Shown in pieces: positions 1 through 6,555 of a DNA stretch of 15,100 bases; within the stretch, counting starts at the first letter, position 1, and each line of letters opens with the position of its first letter. The notes under the pieces were generated by a model. The model made no database searches, was not told where the DNA came from, and saw only the letters and a program-made list of their open reading frames with translations. The stretch spans positions 1 through 15,100 of the forward strand of contig CAYUFA010000061.1 in the NCBI GenBank assembly GCA_964443845.1, read 5' to 3'. The position numbers and the translations under genes were made by a program. This stretch comes from UBA9214 sp964443845. GTDB lineage: Bacteria > Pseudomonadota > Gammaproteobacteria > UBA9214.

Positions 1-437
1 AGGTCATCCGCCGTCTCGGCACCCGCCGCTTGCGCGGACTGAAGCTGGCGGACGGCACCGGCGGCGAGGTCACGCTGGATTACCTGCTGCTGGGCCGCGA
101 CCGCCTGGTAGTCGTCAGCCTCAAGCGCTACGGCGGTCTGATCTTCGGTGGGAAGAACATGGACCAGTGGACCCAGGTGATCAACCGCGTCAGTTACAAG
201 TTTCCGAACCCGGATGAATACCTGCGGCGCCAGGTGAACGCGGTCCGCGCACTGGCACCGGGGGTGAAGGTTTCCGGTATTCATCTGTTCACGCATGGCG
301 CACGCTTCCCGAAGGACAAGCCGGCCAACGTCGTCACCACCCGGGACCTGCGGCAACTGCCGGAGCGCCCGCGGCACAGGGACATCCCGGCCGGCCTGCA
401 GCAGGCCTGGCAGGCGCTGGCGGACAACCTGCGCTGA
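1..437 (+). CDS. NERD-domain (nuclease-related) protein, 5' end cut off by the window
   Basis: The reading frame is open from base 3 to the TGA at 435-437, so the gene begins before the window; the TTG at 30 is inside the frame and need not be the start. The visible ~144 residues resemble the NERD domain, a restriction-endonuclease-like fold. They show a Leu-Asp-Tyr-Leu strand, then VVVSLKRYGGLIFGG and a WTQ motif, followed by a Phe-Pro-Asn-Pro segment and a LFTHGARFPKDKP stretch typical of bacterial NERD proteins. In the nuclease signature (Asp, then an acidic residue-x-Lys) the acidic residue is Ser here (S-L-K), so catalytic competence is uncertain. It converges with the next gene, 27 bases away. 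The family call is by eye; the cellular role is unknown. Confidence 0.6.
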   Translation, partial: VIRRLGTRRLRGLKLADGTGGEVTLDYLLLGRDRLVVVSLKRYGGLIFGGKNMDQWTQVINRVSYKFPNPDEYLRRQVNAVRALAPGVKVSGIHLFTHGARFPKDKPANVVTTRDLRQLPERPRHRDIPAGLQQAWQALADNLR

Positions 438-464
438 GACCCGCCACCGGCTGCGGCCGCGCCC

Positions 465-845
465 TCAGTTCTGCCACACCGCGATACCCTGCCGGCGCAA
501 CCATGCCGCCAGCGCGGCTTCCCGCTCCGTAGCCGGACGCTTCCTGTCGTCCTGGAATCCATCCAGCAATTCCTGCGCCAGTTCGACCCCGTAGCGGTGC
601 GGGTACCTGCTGCTGCGGTAGCCCAGCATGTGTTGCTCGAAGCGGTCTCCGGGGTCGTGGATGGTCATGCCGACATACACACAGGGCATACCTTCCACGT
701 AAGCCGGGTTCTGCTGGCGGAACTCCCGGTCCCACAACACCTCGGGGTCGAGCGTGATCACATAGAGATTGCGCCGCCGTTTGCCGGCGCGCCGTGCCTT
801 TTCCTGCCAGCGCAGGATCTTCCGGTCCCGTTCCAGATCATCCAT
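465..845 (-). CDS. Small GIY-YIG-like nuclease-fold protein (126 aa)
   Basis: The chosen start is the ATG at 845; the frame stays open upstream to 935, but that extension looks like non-coding leader. The protein has a basic N-terminus (residues 8-25, rich in Arg and Lys), then LYVITLDPEVL (27-37), which fits the first GIY strand. PCVYVGMT (54-61) fits the YIG strand, and DRFEQHMLGY (67-76) carries the Arg and His expected on the following helix. ATEREAALAAWLRRQG (105-120) matches the C-terminal Glu-bearing helix seen in small stand-alone GIY-YIG proteins. The fold is inferred from this motif order. The substrate is unknown. The upstream neighbour on the other strand is pdxH, so the two genes are divergent. 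A strong ribosome site is not obvious. Confidence 0.55.
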   Translation of the reverse strand: MDDLERDRKILRWQEKARRAGKRRRNLYVITLDPEVLWDREFRQQNPAYVEGMPCVYVGMTIHDPGDRFEQHMLGYRSSRYPHRYGVELAQELLDGFQDDRKRPATEREAALAAWLRRQGIAVWQN

Positions 846-979
846 GCGGCGAGTGTACCCCCGGGTTAGAGGAAGAGGTACGGATTGCGCTATCATCCCG
901 AACGCGCCGGACACCGGACCCGCCAGGCACACCATGCGTCACCGGTGCATTCCAACCCGCCCGACCACAGAGACCGAAC

Positions 980-1621
<642 letters not shown>

Positions 1622-1779
1622 CCTCTGCCAGCAGCGACGGAACGGCAAACGAACGGGGCATCGGATCGCCACTTGAATCCCGCTGACGTCAGGCCGCGAG
1701 TGATGTCTTGCCTGCGCCGCGCATGAATCACCGGGCCGGCAGGCAATCAGCCGCCCGGTGTGTCCCTGAGGCACCTGCC

Positions 1780-1788
1780 TGCTATAGT
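1780..1788 (+). promoter_or_regulatory. Possible extended -10 promoter for the 1837 gene
   Basis: TGC followed by TATAGT (hexamer 1783-1788) fits an extended -10 element. No good -35 hexamer lies at the usual distance, which extended -10 promoters tolerate. Transcription would start near 1795, about 40 bases before the ATG. The rest of the 1622-1836 gap shows nothing I can support. Confidence 0.35.
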
Positions 1789-1836
1789 GACCGTTAGTGC
1801 CGCCACGTTTCGCGGAATGGATGACCGGAGTCGCCC

Positions 1837-2439
1837 ATGCACGAAGCCGCCCTTGTCGTCACCGACACCACCCATGCCGGCGCTGCCATCACCTTTGTGC
1901 AGCACAAGCTGGCGGGCTACGACCTGCGCCTGCTCGACTGGGTGCGGGTCAGCCCGATGACCCGGGCACAGCACGTCCCCGAGCCCGGCGGACAGATACC
2001 GCCGGTCACGCTCAGCACCTGCTGGAAGCCGCGCGACCGGCGCACGGACATCCCGTCCCCGCGCCCCGAACACATGTACCGGATCAAGGTGAATGTCTGG
2101 CAGGGCGCCGACTACCCGGCCGAGGAAATGCACTGGGGCCGCGTGCCGGCCTTTCCGATCCGGCGCCGTAACATCCCGGACCGGTACTCCACGCTGGGGC
2201 TGTGCCGCTGGCGCTACCCGGACCGCTTCGCCGCCACCGTGCACGCGCTGGCGCGCCCCCTGTTTCTCTACCTGGCGAGCACCACGCAGGTCCGGCAGGA
2301 ACCCAGTGAAAGCAACGCCAGCGCCTGGGCGCATCGCTGGCTCGCGGAGTGGCTGGACAGCCACGGCCAGCGGCCGGAAGCCGAGGCACTCATCAGTCAG
2401 CTCATGCAGTGGACCCTGATCCAGAGCAAGGGGCTGTAG
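1837..2439 (+). CDS. Hypothetical protein, 200 aa, unrecognised family
   Basis: The ATG at 1837 has a GGAG ribosome site ending 6 bases upstream (1827-1830), and the frame runs 200 codons to the TAG before 2440. There is no signal peptide, no membrane segment and no motif I recognise. The sequence is rich in Trp (for example LLDWVRVS at 32-39, VNVWQGADYP near 86-95, MHWGRVPAFP near 98-107) and in Arg and Pro. It ends in a helical stretch, WAHRWLAEWLDSHGQRPEA. Codon use and GC content resemble the neighbours, and the competing minus-strand frame (1747-2697) lacks both a ribosome site and family resemblance. It converges with the cyclic-nucleotide-fold gene, leaving only 14 bases between stops. 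It is probably a cytoplasmic conserved hypothetical; I do not assign a function. Confidence 0.6.
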   Translation: MHEAALVVTDTTHAGAAITFVQHKLAGYDLRLLDWVRVSPMTRAQHVPEPGGQIPPVTLSTCWKPRDRRTDIPSPRPEHMYRIKVNVWQGADYPAEEMHWGRVPAFPIRRRNIPDRYSTLGLCRWRYPDRFAATVHALARPLFLYLASTTQVRQEPSESNASAWAHRWLAEWLDSHGQRPEAEALISQLMQWTLIQSKGL

Positions 2440-2453
2440 ATACGCCCGTTGGG

Positions 2454-2936
2454 CTAGTACCGCCCGCCGGTCTTGGTGATGTAGTTGGAAAGCTGCTGCG
2501 TCACTTCGTTCATGCGCGTGAGATTCTGGTGCGTCAGCCGGAACAGGCCGCGCATGAACTTGTAGACGACACGCGGGTGGGTTTCCAGCAACGATTCGAA
2601 ATCCTCCGGCTCGAGCGTGTAGACCACGGTGTCGCCCACTGCGGTCAGGGTCACGTGCCGGACGTCCATATCCACAAAGGCACGCGTCCCCGCGCACTCC
2701 CCGGGCACCATGGTGTAGAGGTGGGTCTGGTTGCCGCTGACCTGACTGTTTACGTCGATCTTGCCGGACACAAGCACAAACAGGGTCTTGCTCGTATCGC
2801 CCTCCCGGACCAGCACCTCCCCGTCCTGGAGCTGCCGCACACCCATGTGGGGTGTCAACACTTCGCAGTCCCCGGAGTCCATATCCTTGCCCAGTGCGGT
2901 ATTGAGCAGCGACTGGCAGCTGACGTCCTGGCTCAT
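2454..2936 (-). CDS. Stand-alone cyclic-nucleotide-binding-fold (cNMP) protein, 160 aa
   Basis: A single cNMP-binding domain (CRP/cupin-like barrel) with no DNA-binding or enzymatic output domain. From the ATG at 2936: LQDGEVLVREGDTSKTLFVL (36-55) matches the start of the barrel, VSGKIDV (56-62) the Gly-rich turn, and GECAGTRAFVDMDVRHVTLT (79-98) the phosphate-binding cassette position. VYTLEPEDFESLLETHP (105-121) precedes a C-terminal helix. The cassette keeps Arg93, but the Glu that usually contacts the ribose is not in place (A-G-T-R instead of F-G-E-x), so ligand binding may be altered or lost. Another ATG lies six bases upstream (2942), but AAAGG sits 8 bases from the 2936 ATG and only 2 from the other, so 2936 is preferred. 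It may be co-transcribed with the TtcA-like gene 82 bases upstream, or read from its own promoter. Confidence 0.8.
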   Translation of the reverse strand: MSQDVSCQSLLNTALGKDMDSGDCEVLTPHMGVRQLQDGEVLVREGDTSKTLFVLVSGKIDVNSQVSGNQTHLYTMVPGECAGTRAFVDMDVRHVTLTAVGDTVVYTLEPEDFESLLETHPRVVYKFMRGLFRLTHQNLTRMNEVTQQLSNYITKTGGRY

Positions 2937-2973
2937 AATCATATCCTTTCTGAATTTGGGTCGTGAGGGTTAC

Positions 2974-2979
2974 AGTATA
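2974..2979 (-). promoter_or_regulatory. Candidate -10 box for the cNMP-domain gene
   Basis: On the minus strand this reads TATACT, one mismatch from the TATAAT consensus, about 37 bases before the preferred ATG. There is no convincing -35 hexamer 16-18 bases upstream. It suggests the gene can be transcribed separately from the hipBA/TtcA-like genes. Confidence 0.35.
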
Positions 2980-3018
2980 GAACCGGAGCGAGATCTTCTG
3001 CCAGTGACCGTGGCCAGA

Positions 3019-3801
3019 TCACCCCGCTTCCCCCGGCATCCCTGCGCGCATCAACGGCTTCAACGCGGTCAGCAGGGATTTGAACAGTTGCCGGTTGCCC
3101 TCCTCCTCACCGGCCAGCAGTTCCTTCATGTGCTGGCGCTGCGTCGGCCTGGCAAAGCAGGCCGGGCAGGAATCCGGCACGACCGGCAGGGCGTTGCCGG
3201 CGGCGAAGTCGCGTGTCATGCGTTCGCGCACGTACACCAGCGGACGGATGATGCGCAGGTCGCCGTCAGCATTGACGTAGTGGGCCTTCATGGTACGCAG
3301 CTGCCCACCGTGAAACGACGACAGGAGAAAGCTCTCGGCGAGATCGTCGAGGTGCTGCGCCAGTGCCAGCACATTGAAACCGTGCTCGCGCGCGGTCTGG
3401 TACATGAGACCGCGCTTGAGGCGGGAACAGAACGCGCAATAGGATGGCCTGCCCATGTGTTCCTGCGCCAGCGCCAGGATCGGCCTGCGCACGTAGTGGT
3501 ATTCCACACCGAGGGCCTCGAGGTAGGGAATCATCGGCGCAGGATCGAAGTCACCGGCCATCGGGTCCACGGTCATGGCACCGAGCTCAAAGTGGACCGG
3601 GGCACGGTGGCGGAAATACTCCAGCAGATGCAGCAGCGTCAGCGAATCCTTGCCCCCGGACAGGCCCAGCAGGATGCGGTCGCCGGCGCGGATCATGGTG
3701 AAATCGGCGCACGCACGGCCGGCCAGCGCGGCCAGCGCCCGGGAGGGGCGGTGCCAGCGGGCAGTGACCGGTGGCGTGTCGGGCAGGGTCCGGGACAGCA
3801 T
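3019..3801 (-). CDS. TtcA-like PP-loop ATPase (tRNA 2-thiocytidine synthetase family)
   Basis: Resembles TtcA, the ATP-dependent iron-sulfur enzyme that thiolates cytidine 32 of tRNA. From the ATG at 3801 (260 aa): ACADFTMIRAGDRILLGLSG (30-49) runs into the PP-loop SGGKDS (48-53) for ATP. YCAFCSRLKRG (121-131) carries the CxxC pair (C122, C125), and LAQHLDDLAESFLLSSFHGG (147-166) and IRPLVYVRE (185-193) follow. SCPACF (211-216) lies where TtcA has its third cluster cysteine. It differs from E. coli TtcA in having HLDD for HRDD, SCPAC for PCNLC, and no long C-terminal tail (about 311 aa there). It is therefore a TtcA-family paralogue and may act on another substrate. The frame is open to a TTG at 3885, with an ATG also at 3837; none has a strong ribosome site, so the start is uncertain. 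It lies downstream of hipA on the same strand. Confidence 0.82.
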   Translation of the reverse strand: MLSRTLPDTPPVTARWHRPSRALAALAGRACADFTMIRAGDRILLGLSGGKDSLTLLHLLEYFRHRAPVHFELGAMTVDPMAGDFDPAPMIPYLEALGVEYHYVRRPILALAQEHMGRPSYCAFCSRLKRGLMYQTAREHGFNVLALAQHLDDLAESFLLSSFHGGQLRTMKAHYVNADGDLRIIRPLVYVRERMTRDFAAGNALPVVPDSCPACFARPTQRQHMKELLAGEEEGNRQLFKSLLTALKPLMRAGMPGEAG

Positions 3802-3833
3802 GGGCACAAGATACCCGCATCCGCACCGGCACA

Positions 3834-3859
3834 CCATCCGGAACCGGCGGCGCGGATGG
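3834..3859. repeat. Inverted repeat between hipA and the TtcA-like gene
   Basis: CCATCCG (3834-3840) and CGGATGG (3853-3859) form a perfect 7-bp stem around a 12-base GC-rich loop. It falls in the 87-base space between hipA and the preferred TtcA-like ATG. It has no T-run, so it is not a standard terminator, but could modulate read-through or mRNA stability. It would be coding if the TTG at 3885 is the true start. Confidence 0.35.
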
Positions 3860-3888
3860 CCGGCCGGCGCCGGACACCCGGGCAATCC

Positions 3889-5193
3889 CTACCCGAAATC
3901 GAGCCGCAGGTTCCCCGCGATCGCCTCCTGCCAGTGTCCGGGGACGCCCGCGGCGCCAGCGTACTCGGGCCAGCGCGCGAACACCGCCTGTACCTCGCCG
4001 AGGATGACCGCGGCCCGGCCGCGTTTCATGGAGACGGCCCGGGCCGCGGCCCGGAAATCCTCCAGGACGAACCCGTCGCGTTTGCCGTTCAGGCTCATCT
4101 GGTGACTGCCCGTCCAGCGCCCCTGCGGATTGTAGCTGTAGGTCATGTCAAAGGCCGGCGACAGGGACCAGCGGCCGGACTTGTCCATCAGGAAAGCGAT
4201 GTTCTTGACGTGGTCGTCCTGGTTGCGGCCCACGATATTGAAGACCATGCGCCGGAACTGCTCCTCGACGGCGCTCATCGGCAGGCCCAGCTGCCGGATC
4301 ACCTGCATGGCCTGCTCGTAGCTGTAGGCGCCGGCCAGATTGAAATCGAAATGCGCCAGCGCGCACAGCGATTGCATGTGCAGCTTTTCACCACCGGCCA
4401 GCCGGTCGAAACGCCGCATCATGAAGTGGCGCCGTCCGCTCTCCTCGAACAGACGGCAATCGTTGATGTCGATGCCGCAGTCGCGCGCCATCTGCGCATA
4501 GGCGTACTCGATGACGCCGTATCCCTGCGGGTCTTCCAGCTCCCTGTCGCGGTTACCGCGCACGCCGTCGAACTTGAGCAGCCAGTACTCGAATCCCGCG
4601 CCGGCCGGCACCTGGCCGGAGCGCACTTCGTTGGTCAGCGGATTCCAGGCGATCACCGCCTTGGCGCGGGCGCCGCCGGCCGAGGTGCCCACGCGCAGGA
4701 TATCGGTCAATGCCTGTGCCCGGCTTTCTCCGGCAAACGATACCTGCAGTTCATTGCGATGCGACAGCACCTGCGAGGCCAGGTCGACCAGCCGGTCGAT
4801 CTCGATGTGCCCGGCCGGCCGTGCAGCCGGCCCTGTCGCCGGTACGAATTCCAGTGCGCCCATGCCACGCGCCCCCGTGTAGCAAAGCCGCTCGACTGCG
4901 CTGAAAGAGTCCGGCCGTCGGCCCTGGGTTGCCAGCCAGGCATCGATCAACGCATTGCCGAACCGGTCCGGCAGGGAATCGGCCAGCAGACCGGGCAAGC
5001 CGTGAAAGGTCAGGCGCGACAGTTCCGCAAACCGGTAGATACGCCGCGCCAGCGGCATGACCAGCGGCGCCACCTCGATGCCGCTGGCGGTAAATTCCGG
5101 GGCGTATTCAAATGCAGCCACGTCCTCGCCATCGTCCAGCGACACCGCACCGATGGTGCGCCCCCACATCCGGACCTCGGCCACTGTGCTCAT
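3889..5193 (-). CDS. hipA: HipA-family toxin, Ser/Thr protein kinase
   Basis: Toxin of the HipBA toxin-antitoxin family. Studied HipA kinases phosphorylate targets such as glutamyl-tRNA synthetase and induce dormancy. The 434-aa length is normal. Visible parts: an N-terminal subdomain with LTFHGLPGLLADSLPDRFGN (61-80), a Gly-rich loop GTSAGGARAKAV (169-180), EYWLLKFDG (202-210) with the ATP-contacting Lys207, and HFMMRRFDR (256-264). The catalytic loop is NQDDHVKN (324-331), with putative catalytic Asp327, and SPAFDMTYS (345-353) holds the metal-binding Asp349. All key kinase residues are therefore present and it looks intact. The start ATG overlaps the hipB stop in TCAT (ATGA on the minus strand), so the two are translationally coupled. 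The TtcA-like gene follows. Confidence 0.93.
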   Translation of the reverse strand: MSTVAEVRMWGRTIGAVSLDDGEDVAAFEYAPEFTASGIEVAPLVMPLARRIYRFAELSRLTFHGLPGLLADSLPDRFGNALIDAWLATQGRRPDSFSAVERLCYTGARGMGALEFVPATGPAARPAGHIEIDRLVDLASQVLSHRNELQVSFAGESRAQALTDILRVGTSAGGARAKAVIAWNPLTNEVRSGQVPAGAGFEYWLLKFDGVRGNRDRELEDPQGYGVIEYAYAQMARDCGIDINDCRLFEESGRRHFMMRRFDRLAGGEKLHMQSLCALAHFDFNLAGAYSYEQAMQVIRQLGLPMSAVEEQFRRMVFNIVGRNQDDHVKNIAFLMDKSGRWSLSPAFDMTYSYNPQGRWTGSHQMSLNGKRDGFVLEDFRAAARAVSMKRGRAAVILGEVQAVFARWPEYAGAAGVPGHWQEAIAGNLRLDFG

Positions 5194-5549
5194 GTGTCTT
5201 CATCCCAGGTCCACGGTTTGCCCGGCGCTGGCTCCGCCCGGCGCGCGGTGGCCCGCTGCCGGGCCTTGCCCTGGTGCCGCAGCAGCTCCATCGGCCCGGG
5301 CCCGGCCGTCGGCACCAGTTGCTCCAGCCCGGGCAACAACTCCAGTACACGCAACAGGCGAATGACGCTCGACATCTGCGCCGAGGCGCCGGACTCGATC
5401 CGTTCCACCGTGCGCTTGGCCACTCCCGCCTGGTCGGCCAGCGCGGCCTGGGTCAGTTGCAGGTCGATGCGGCGCCGCGCCAGCCGGGCACCGAGTTCGG
5501 CCAGTACGGCCTCGTCACTGAGTCCGCTGCTGATTCGTGTTGTCGTCAT
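5190..5549 (-). CDS. hipB: HipB-like antitoxin, XRE-family helix-turn-helix repressor
   Basis: 119-aa antitoxin and DNA-binding autorepressor, partner of HipA. Residues about 15-66 form the XRE/Cro helix-turn-helix, including LARRRIDLQLTQAALADQAG (23-42) and VAKRTVERIESG (43-54). A less conserved C-terminal tail (about 75-119), rich in Pro, Ala and Arg, ends in WTWDEDT; E. coli HipB likewise has a flexible tail. The ATG at 5549 has an excellent GGAGG (5558-5562) 8 bases upstream. The stop overlaps hipA by four bases. A near-consensus sigma70 promoter with flanking repeats lies directly upstream (5598-5626), which strongly suggests autorepression. Confidence 0.92.
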   Translation of the reverse strand: MTTTRISSGLSDEAVLAELGARLARRRIDLQLTQAALADQAGVAKRTVERIESGASAQMSSVIRLLRVLELLPGLEQLVPTAGPGPMELLRHQGKARQRATARRAEPAPGKPWTWDEDT

Positions 5550-5581
5550 GTTCGACGCCTCCAGGTGAAAACCGGGATATC

Positions 5582-5597
5582 TCGCTACTAATGACGA
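5582..5597. promoter_or_regulatory. Operator-like site 1 (TCG-N10-CGA) at the hipBA start point
   Basis: TCGCTACTAATGACGA is an imperfect palindrome (five of eight half-site positions match) that abuts the -10 box and covers the expected transcription start. It shares TAATGACGACTT with the TAATGGCGACTT of site 2. Binding by HipB is inferred from family knowledge. Confidence 0.65.
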
Positions 5598-5626
5598 CTT
5601 ATAGTCCAGAATTCTTGCAATGTCAA
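5598..5626 (-). promoter_or_regulatory. hipBA sigma70 promoter
   Basis: On the minus strand, a perfect -35 TTGACA (5621-5626), a 17-base spacer, and -10 TATAAG (5598-5603; one mismatch). The predicted transcription start is near 5591, giving a leader of about 40 bases before the hipB ATG. It lies in an AT-rich patch unlike the surrounding GC-rich DNA. Confidence 0.85.
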
Positions 5627-5627
5627 A

Positions 5628-5643
5628 TCGTCATTAATGGCGA
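5628..5643. promoter_or_regulatory. Operator-like site 2 (TCG-N10-CGA) next to the hipBA -35 box
   Basis: TCGTCATTAATGGCGA is a near-perfect palindrome (seven of eight half-site positions), one base upstream of the -35 hexamer. Its centre is 46 bp from that of site 1, so with site 1 it brackets the promoter. Confidence 0.7.
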
Positions 5644-5667
5644 CTTTAAATGCATTATTATTATATG

Positions 5668-5683
5668 TCGTTATTTTTGTCGA
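5668..5683. promoter_or_regulatory. Possible operator-like site 3 (TCG-N10-CGA)
   Basis: TCGTTATTTTTGTCGA has the same outer TCG-N10-CGA spacing. Its left half matches the left half of site 2 at seven of eight positions; the right half is poor. The centre is 40 bp beyond site 2. It may be an auxiliary upstream operator. Confidence 0.4.
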
Positions 5684-5702
5684 TACATTATCCGCTTAGG
5701 TT

Positions 5703-5741
5703 CGCCGATCCGACACGAGGATCGGCGGGCCCCAGGCCCGC
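5703..5741 (-). terminator. Two overlapping hairpins at the 3' end of the phosphoesterase gene
   Basis: CGCCGATCC (5703-5711) pairs with GGATCGGCG (5719-5727) in a 9-bp stem with a 7-base loop. GCGGGCC (5725-5731) pairs with GGCCCGC (5735-5741) in a 7-bp stem with a 3-base loop. The two share bases 5725-5727. They lie 8-46 bases past the stop. There is no U-run, so this may be a weak or RNA-stabilising terminator that separates the gene from hipBA. Confidence 0.45.
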
Positions 5742-5748
5742 GGAAGCC

Positions 5749-6372
5749 CTAGAGGTCGTCCCGCAGGTGATCCCCCCACCGCCAGACCGGTCGGACAGCC
5801 TTGCCGGACAGCGGCAGCACCTGCACCTGCAGTTCCGGCAAGCGCAGGATCGCACAGGAATGATTGAACGCCGAGCTGCCCGGGTTCACGACCAGTTTGT
5901 CCCCGACCCGCTCGGCAAACACCTGGTGGGTATGACCAACCACCAGCACGTCGCAGTCCAGCGTCGCGAGCCGCCCGGCCCAGTGCACCACACGGTCCGC
6001 CTGCACTGCGCCGGTGCGGTCGCGCAGGCGAATGCCCCCGTGACAGGCAGCGGGCGGTTCGGCATGCACCAGGTAGACCCGCCTGCCCGCGATGACCGTG
6101 TCGAGGTATCCGGGCAACTGCCGGAAATAACGGGCCGCGGGATCGTCCGCCGCCGCCCCGTTGCGCAGATAGCCGATGTCATGGTTACCCAGCACGCTGC
6201 GGCAACCACTGGCCTGCAACAGCGCCACCGTCTCCTGCACTCCGTCACGGTAACCGGCGATATCACCCGCACAGAAAATTTCATCCACCTCCGCCGCACG
6301 AAACAAGGCCAGTGCCTCGGCCACCGCCGCGGGAGTCGAGTGCACATCACTGAGTAAACCAATCAAGGCCAT
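5749..6372 (-). CDS. YfcE-like calcineurin-type metallophosphoesterase (207 aa)
   Basis: Cytoplasmic phosphodiesterase of the YfcE/MJ0936 family, with a two-metal active site. The canonical ligands are visible in order: D-x-H in LLSDVHS (Asp9, His11), AGDIAGY (Asp37), LGNHD (Asn63, His64), VHAEPP (His103) and GHTHQ (His147, His149), followed by NPGSS (163-167), typical of this branch. Length and motif spacing are normal, so it should be active; the natural substrate is unknown. The ATG at 6372 follows an AGGA about 7 bases upstream. It is divergent from the lipase maturation factor homologue across a 183-base region that contains two CGTGACAAA repeats. Downstream hairpins separate it from hipB. 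Confidence 0.9.
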   Translation of the reverse strand: MALIGLLSDVHSTPAAVAEALALFRAAEVDEIFCAGDIAGYRDGVQETVALLQASGCRSVLGNHDIGYLRNGAAADDPAARYFRQLPGYLDTVIAGRRVYLVHAEPPAACHGGIRLRDRTGAVQADRVVHWAGRLATLDCDVLVVGHTHQVFAERVGDKLVVNPGSSAFNHSCAILRLPELQVQVLPLSGKAVRPVWRWGDHLRDDL

Positions 6373-6430
6373 CGTGGTTCCTGTTCATCAACCCCGTGCA
6401 ACCGGCTGCAAACCCGGCACCTGCGACAAT

Positions 6431-6453
6431 CGTGACAAAGAACGCGTGACAAA
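6431..6453. repeat. Two direct CGTGACAAA repeats in the divergent intergenic region
   Basis: CGTGACAAA occurs exactly at 6431-6439 and 6445-6453, a 14-bp period, 59 bases upstream of the phosphoesterase ATG and about 100 bases before the other gene. This could be a regulator site. On the minus strand each contains TTGTCA, but no matching -10 is found. Confidence 0.35.
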
Positions 6454-6555
6454 TCCGTCAGTGCATGTCCAGTCTGTCGGTGTTAGTCCGATCCGGTGCA
6501 ACAATCCCGTTCCGGCAGTATTACCGGCGATTCCAAACCGGGTATTCTAGGCCGT

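Noticed and set aside
1747..2697. 316-codon - frame opposite the 200-aa hypothetical gene
   Set aside because: No family resemblance or good ribosome site, and it would overlap both the + gene and the cNMP gene.
2761..5568. 935-codon open frame on the + strand, opposite the cNMP, TtcA-like, hipA and hipB genes
   Set aside because: It is a long antisense frame caused by high GC and codon bias. The protein has no recognisable domain, while all four minus-strand genes match known families with motifs in place.
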